From assembly GCA_038530285.1 (NCBI GenBank), contig JBCBCY010000009.1, positions 62,001 through 126,000 on the forward strand: a DNA stretch of 64,000 nt, in the 5' to 3' direction. Positions within the stretch are counted from its first letter, which is position 1; each line of letters starts with the position of its first letter. Shown piece after piece: positions 60,788 through 64,000 of the stretch. The translations under genes were made by a program, and so were the position numbers. The DNA is from JASJAR01 sp038530285. GTDB taxonomy: Bacteria; Pseudomonadota; Alphaproteobacteria; Rhodobacterales; Rhodobacteraceae. Below the pieces are notes generated by a model. It was not told the origin of the DNA and did no database searches. It worked only from the letters and a program-made list of their open reading frames with translations.

Positions 60788-61096
60788 CTAAGGGGCGGGA
60801 TTGGCGATCTTGTCCATAATCTGGGCGAGTTTCAAATCGAGATCGCTTAACCCGCTGACATCATGGGTGGTCAGCGTGACTTCCACACGGTTGTAGACGT
60901 TGAACCATTCAGGATGGTGGTTCATCTTCTCGGCCCGGATCGCGGCCTGGCTCATAAACCCCCAGGCGGCGACGAAATTGGCAAAGCGAAACTCCTTATA
61001 CAGTGCGTCGCGGGCCGGATCATGGGCCCAGCCGGCATCCAACAGAATCTGCAATGCCGTTTCGCGCGCGTCCCCTTCGAGTTTCTCGGCCATCAT
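60788..61096 (-). CDS. phhB: Pterin-4a-carbinolamine dehydratase
   Basis: A 102-residue enzyme that dehydrates 4a-hydroxytetrahydrobiopterin for pterin recycling with phenylalanine hydroxylase. The motif KMNHHPEWFNVYNRVEVTL followed by TTHDVSGLS is definitive. Its ATG overlaps the acetyltransferase stop (ATGA). Confidence 0.94.
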   Translation of the reverse strand: MMAEKLEGDARETALQILLDAGWAHDPARDALYKEFRFANFVAAWGFMSQAAIRAEKMNHHPEWFNVYNRVEVTLTTHDVSGLSDLDLKLAQIMDKIANPAP

Positions 61097-62286
61097 TCAC
61101 TCTCCTCTTGTTGGGCCTGTCGAAACGGCCCGTAGCTTGTCAGCACTTCGATGTCTTCGCCCACAGCTTCGCGTTCGGACCGAAGATAGTGTTCAACCGC
61201 GCCGGAGAACCCTTTGTCGGCCAGCCAATGCAGCGAATGGGTCTGCACCGGCATATAGCCCCGCGCGAGCTTGTGGTCCCCCTGCGCACCAGCTTCCACC
61301 GCACCCAAACCATGGGCGATCGCCCAGTCGATGGCCTGGTAGTAGCACGCCTCAAAATGCAGGCAGGGGTGATGTTCGATCGACCCCCAGTACCGGCCAA
61401 AAAGCGCATCCTGCCCGATGAAGTTCAGGGCTCCGGCCACCGGGCGACCATCCCGCTGGGCCAGCACCAAAAGCATGTCACCGCGCAGCGTGTCCTGCGC
61501 GATGTCAAAAAACGCCCGCGTCAGATAGGGTGTGCCCCACTTTCGCGCGCCGGTGTCCTGGTAGAAAATCCAGAACGCGTCCCAATGCTCGGGCCGGATG
61601 TCATCGCCAGTCAGCGCGGTGATCTCGCCGCCGAAGTCCTGGGCCGTGCGGCGTTCTTTGCGAATGGCCTTCCTTTTGCGCGATGAGAGATCGGCCAGAA
61701 AGGCATCGAAATCAGCGTAGTCGCGGTTTTTCCAGTGATATTGCTGAGTGATCCGGTGCAGCAACCCGATCTCGGCGCCCCGCTGGGCTTCTGCTTCGGT
61801 ACAGAACGTCACGTGTAACGAGGACAGACGGTTTTCATCTGCAAGGGTCACGGCCCCCTGGATCAGAGCGGCTGTCGCGCGCATCTCGTCGCCCGGTCGG
61901 GTCAGAAAGCGCCGCCCCGTCGCGGGCGTAAACGGCACGGCCATCTGCAGCTTGGGATAATACCGCCCGCCTGCGCGTTCCCAGGCATGGGCCCAGTTGT
62001 GATCGAAGATATACTCGCCCTGACTGTGGGACTTGGCATAAAGCGGTGCGACACCAATCACCGCTCCACCGGCGCGCGCAACAAGATGCTGCGGCTGCCA
62101 ACCTGTGCCGGTGCCAACCGAGCCTGACGCTTCGAGTGCAGACAAGAACCGGTGCGTCGTGAAGGGATCGACAGGGCGGCCTTCGGCGGCTTCAGGACAG
62201 GCGCACAGGTCCCATTCGGCGGCAGCGATGTCGCCAATCCGGCCGAGCACGGTGATTTCGATGGGGTCGGTTGCTGGATCGGTCAT
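61093..62286 (-). CDS. DUF482/FemAB-like N-acyltransferase
   Basis: A 397-residue GNAT-like protein of the peptidogalycan (DUF482) family from ATG 62286. Conserved FDHNWAHAWERAGGRYYPKL, SSRKRKAIRKERR and ARGYMPVQTHSLHWL segments are seen. Function unproven; the FemAB likeness suggests aminoacyl or acyl transfer. It is third in the RidA-GDPD-acyltransferase-phhB operon. Confidence 0.88.
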   Translation of the reverse strand: MTDPATDPIEITVLGRIGDIAAAEWDLCACPEAAEGRPVDPFTTHRFLSALEASGSVGTGTGWQPQHLVARAGGAVIGVAPLYAKSHSQGEYIFDHNWAHAWERAGGRYYPKLQMAVPFTPATGRRFLTRPGDEMRATAALIQGAVTLADENRLSSLHVTFCTEAEAQRGAEIGLLHRITQQYHWKNRDYADFDAFLADLSSRKRKAIRKERRTAQDFGGEITALTGDDIRPEHWDAFWIFYQDTGARKWGTPYLTRAFFDIAQDTLRGDMLLVLAQRDGRPVAGALNFIGQDALFGRYWGSIEHHPCLHFEACYYQAIDWAIAHGLGAVEAGAQGDHKLARGYMPVQTHSLHWLADKGFSGAVEHYLRSEREAVGEDIEVLTSYGPFRQAQQEESE

Positions 62287-62338
62287 GTTTGGCTGGGGCA
62301 AGGTCACCTGCTGGAACGTGGGCCGGGGCCGGGCAAGG

Positions 62339-63100
62339 TCAACCCGGGCTGTAGCCTTCGAAGGTGATGTTGTCGGCAATTGCGCGCGCGGCGGCTTCTT
62401 GCCCAGCACTTCGGATCGTCCAGGTGAAAATCGGGACACCCTTGGCTTTCAGGCGCGCGACCGATGCCACATCAAGGCTGGCGCGATCATGGCTGACAAA
62501 GCTGCAAGCGGCCCTGTCGAAGGCTGCGTAATCGGTCAGCGCCGCGTTTTGCGCATCCGTCAGACGCGCGTCGTCGAACACCATACCCACCAATCCGCGC
62601 GGGACGATGTCGCCAAGCCAGGACAGGGCCGCGACATACTCGGGGTTGAACGACATGATCGCCGCGCGCACCCCATGGCTGTCCACCGCGTTTTTGACGA
62701 CCCATCCTGTCACCTGATCGAGCGCTGCGATGTCCGCGCCGGGCAAATGGGTCTGATCCTTGATCTCAACAAGGACCGGTACCGCATCGCCAATGCGTTC
62801 CAAAACGGCCTGAAGCGTCTCGATTGTGTCGTTACTGCCTGTAAGGGGAATGCCCGAAAGCTCTTGCGCCGAGCGTTCGCGCACCGGGCCCGACAATGCC
62901 GTCAACCGATCAAGTGTTTCGTCGTGAAAGACCACCGGAACGCCGTCGCGGCTCATCTGCACGTCAAGTTCAATCCCGTAACCCGATTGGGTGGCCGCAT
63001 CGAAAGAGGCGCGCGCATTCTCGATCCGGCCCCGCGCCTTGTCGTGCAGACCCCTGTGCGACATCGGCCGATCGAGGAAGACCTGCGGCAAGGGCGTCAT
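62339..63100 (-). CDS. ugpQ: Glycerophosphodiester phosphodiesterase
   Basis: A 253-residue TIM-barrel phosphodiesterase that releases glycerol-3-phosphate from deacylated phospholipids. Catalytic HRGLHDKARGRIEN and ELDVQMSRDGVPVVFHDETL contain the usual His, Glu and Asp residues. No signal peptide, so cytosolic. Start overlaps the RidA stop (ATGA). Confidence 0.92.
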   Translation of the reverse strand: MTPLPQVFLDRPMSHRGLHDKARGRIENARASFDAATQSGYGIELDVQMSRDGVPVVFHDETLDRLTALSGPVRERSAQELSGIPLTGSNDTIETLQAVLERIGDAVPVLVEIKDQTHLPGADIAALDQVTGWVVKNAVDSHGVRAAIMSFNPEYVAALSWLGDIVPRGLVGMVFDDARLTDAQNAALTDYAAFDRAACSFVSHDRASLDVASVARLKAKGVPIFTWTIRSAGQEAAARAIADNITFEGYSPG

Positions 63101-63558
63101 GCGATTTCGAAGACCGCTTCGATTTCGACCGCCACGCCGAAGGGCAGGGATCCGGCACTGACCGCAGACCGTGCATGGCGACCCTTGTCGCCAAGCGCGT
63201 CGACCAAGAAGTGCGACGCGCCATTGATCACTTTGGGCTGGTCGGTGAAATCGGGGGTGGAATTGACAAACCCCAACAGTTTCACGACCCGCACCAGCCG
63301 GTCCAAGTCGCCGCCCGTGGCCGCCTTCAGCTGCGCCAAAAGCGCGATGGCACAGGTTTTTGCGGCCCCAGCGCCCTGTTCGGCGGTCAAATCAGCTCCC
63401 AGCTTGCCGGTGATAAACCCTGTTTCATCCTGGCTGATCTGGCCGGACACCCAGACGTGATTGCCCGTGATCACAAACGGCACATAGTTGGCCGCGGGCG
63501 CCGGTGGGGTCTCAAGCACAACCCCCAATTCCGCCAAACGGCTCTCAATCTCAGACAT
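63097..63558 (-). CDS. RidA-family protein
   Basis: A 153-residue protein of the larger RidA/YjgH type; the family deaminates reactive enamine/imine intermediates. Start at 63558 with AGGAGCG upstream. Conserved VWVSGQISQDETG and PFGVAVEIEAVFEI are visible, while the canonical catalytic Arg near the C-terminus is not obvious. First gene of the operon. Confidence 0.87.
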   Translation of the reverse strand: MSEIESRLAELGVVLETPPAPAANYVPFVITGNHVWVSGQISQDETGFITGKLGADLTAEQGAGAAKTCAIALLAQLKAATGGDLDRLVRVVKLLGFVNSTPDFTDQPKVINGASHFLVDALGDKGRHARSAVSAGSLPFGVAVEIEAVFEIA

Positions 63559-63708
63559 TTCGCGCTCCTGCCAGGTTTGGGCAAGGCTAGCGTTGATATG
63601 CATGAACGAAAACCCAATCCGGGCGAGATTTCACACGTTCGCGTAAAAATCGAGGGTGCTGGGTTTCCGCTACGTCGCGCCTATGTCATGTGTTCGTAGA
63701 GATTTGAG

Positions 63709-64000
63709 ATGATGGACATTCGCATGACACGCTGGATTAGGCGGTTCGCATCTGCGTTGGCTTTGGGCGCTCTGGCGGCCTGTTCAACGCCGGATACGCC
63801 AGTCGACATCTATGATCCCTATGAAGCAGACAACCGCGGCGTTCACAATTTTAACCGCGGCGTCGACGCTCTTGCCCTGCGCCCTGCCGCGACAGGCTAT
63901 GGTAGCTTTGTGCCAGAACCGCTGCGCATGGGTGTTGCGAACTTCTCGTCGAACCTGGCGACGCCATCCGATGTGGTGAACGACCTTTTGCAGGGTAATC
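63709..64000 (+). CDS. mlaA: MlaA/VacJ-family lipoprotein, 3' partial
   Basis: The visible part starts MMDIRMTRWIRRFASALALG, has a lipobox LAAC, and continues STPDTPVDIYDPYEADNRGV then HNFNRGVDALALRP, which is the MlaA N-terminus. It keeps outer-membrane lipid asymmetry by removing phospholipids from the outer leaflet. The window ends inside the gene. ATG 63724 is an alternative start. Confidence 0.9.
   Translation, partial: MMDIRMTRWIRRFASALALGALAACSTPDTPVDIYDPYEADNRGVHNFNRGVDALALRPAATGYGSFVPEPLRMGVANFSSNLATPSDVVNDLLQGN

Noticed and set aside
1..64000. CRISPR arrays, rRNA, transposases, phage or plasmid genes
   Set aside because: None found on either strand; the only repeats are the two intergenic palindromic families.

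Overview
The window is a chromosomal segment of an alphaproteobacterium, almost certainly a member of the Rhodobacterales (Roseobacteraceae/Rhodobacteraceae). The evidence is GC-rich coding sequence with tight ATGA/GTGA-coupled operons, the TamA/TamB and RsfS-RlmH-GpmI-CtpA-RppH gene order, a VPLPA-CTERM secreted protein, choXWV-type choline uptake next to a dimethylglycine-dehydrogenase-family enzyme, and SOS boxes of the alphaproteobacterial GTTC-N7-GTTC type. No phage, transposase, CRISPR array, plasmid or rRNA feature is visible. One tRNA (tRNA-Pro, CGG) is present.

Layout. 0-9 kb: a 5'-cut glycosyltransferase, a lytic transglycosylase, RNase R, a low-GC orphan membrane protein, an error-prone polymerase DnaE2 that appears to lack its C-terminal OB-fold, and a Gly-rich hypothetical protein. 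9-21 kb: a long minus-strand run, made of tamA-tamB followed by rsfS-rlmH-gpmI-envC-like-ctpA-rppH (ribosome, glycolysis, cell wall and RNA turnover). 21-31 kb: leucine biosynthesis (leuC, leuD, leuB), interrupted by a VPLPA-CTERM protein, membrane proteins, a secreted EEP-family phosphatase/nuclease, an SDR and its divergent LysR regulator. 31-34 kb: EamA transporter, tRNA-Pro, and an AraC regulator divergent from an SDR.

34-46 kb is a quaternary-amine catabolic cluster. choX-choW-choV, a dimethylglycine/sarcosine dehydrogenase homologue, then iolG and iolB form one minus-strand operon. A CaiB/BaiF CoA-transferase and a citryl-CoA-lyase-like enzyme diverge from it. Convergent to that pair is a complete carnitine-to-glycine-betaine operon (cdhC, cdhB, cdhA, tetR). 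Together these would import choline-type amines, turn carnitine into betaine and demethylate downstream products; betaine demethylation itself is not encoded here.

46-64 kb: asd, two hypothetical proteins, a bicarbonate module (beta-carbonic anhydrase, SbtA, PII-like SbtB), an M17 aminopeptidase with an NlpC/P60 hydrolase, DUF2794 preceded by an unannotated 47-residue ORF, a DEAD-box helicase, ImuB with a perfect SOS box, and an operon of ferredoxin reductase, rsmD, HAD and YdeI-like genes. The segment closes with a peroxiredoxin, a RidA-GDPD-acetyltransferase-PhhB operon and the start of mlaA.

The strongest non-gene signal is a dispersed intergenic repeat: a GGGGCTCTGCCCC-type hairpin followed by a near-invariant GGAGTATTTTTGCCAGGATG core. 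It occurs at least six times in 64 kb, in both orientations and always next to gene ends. A second, different palindromic repeat occurs in tandem at about 60.6 kb.
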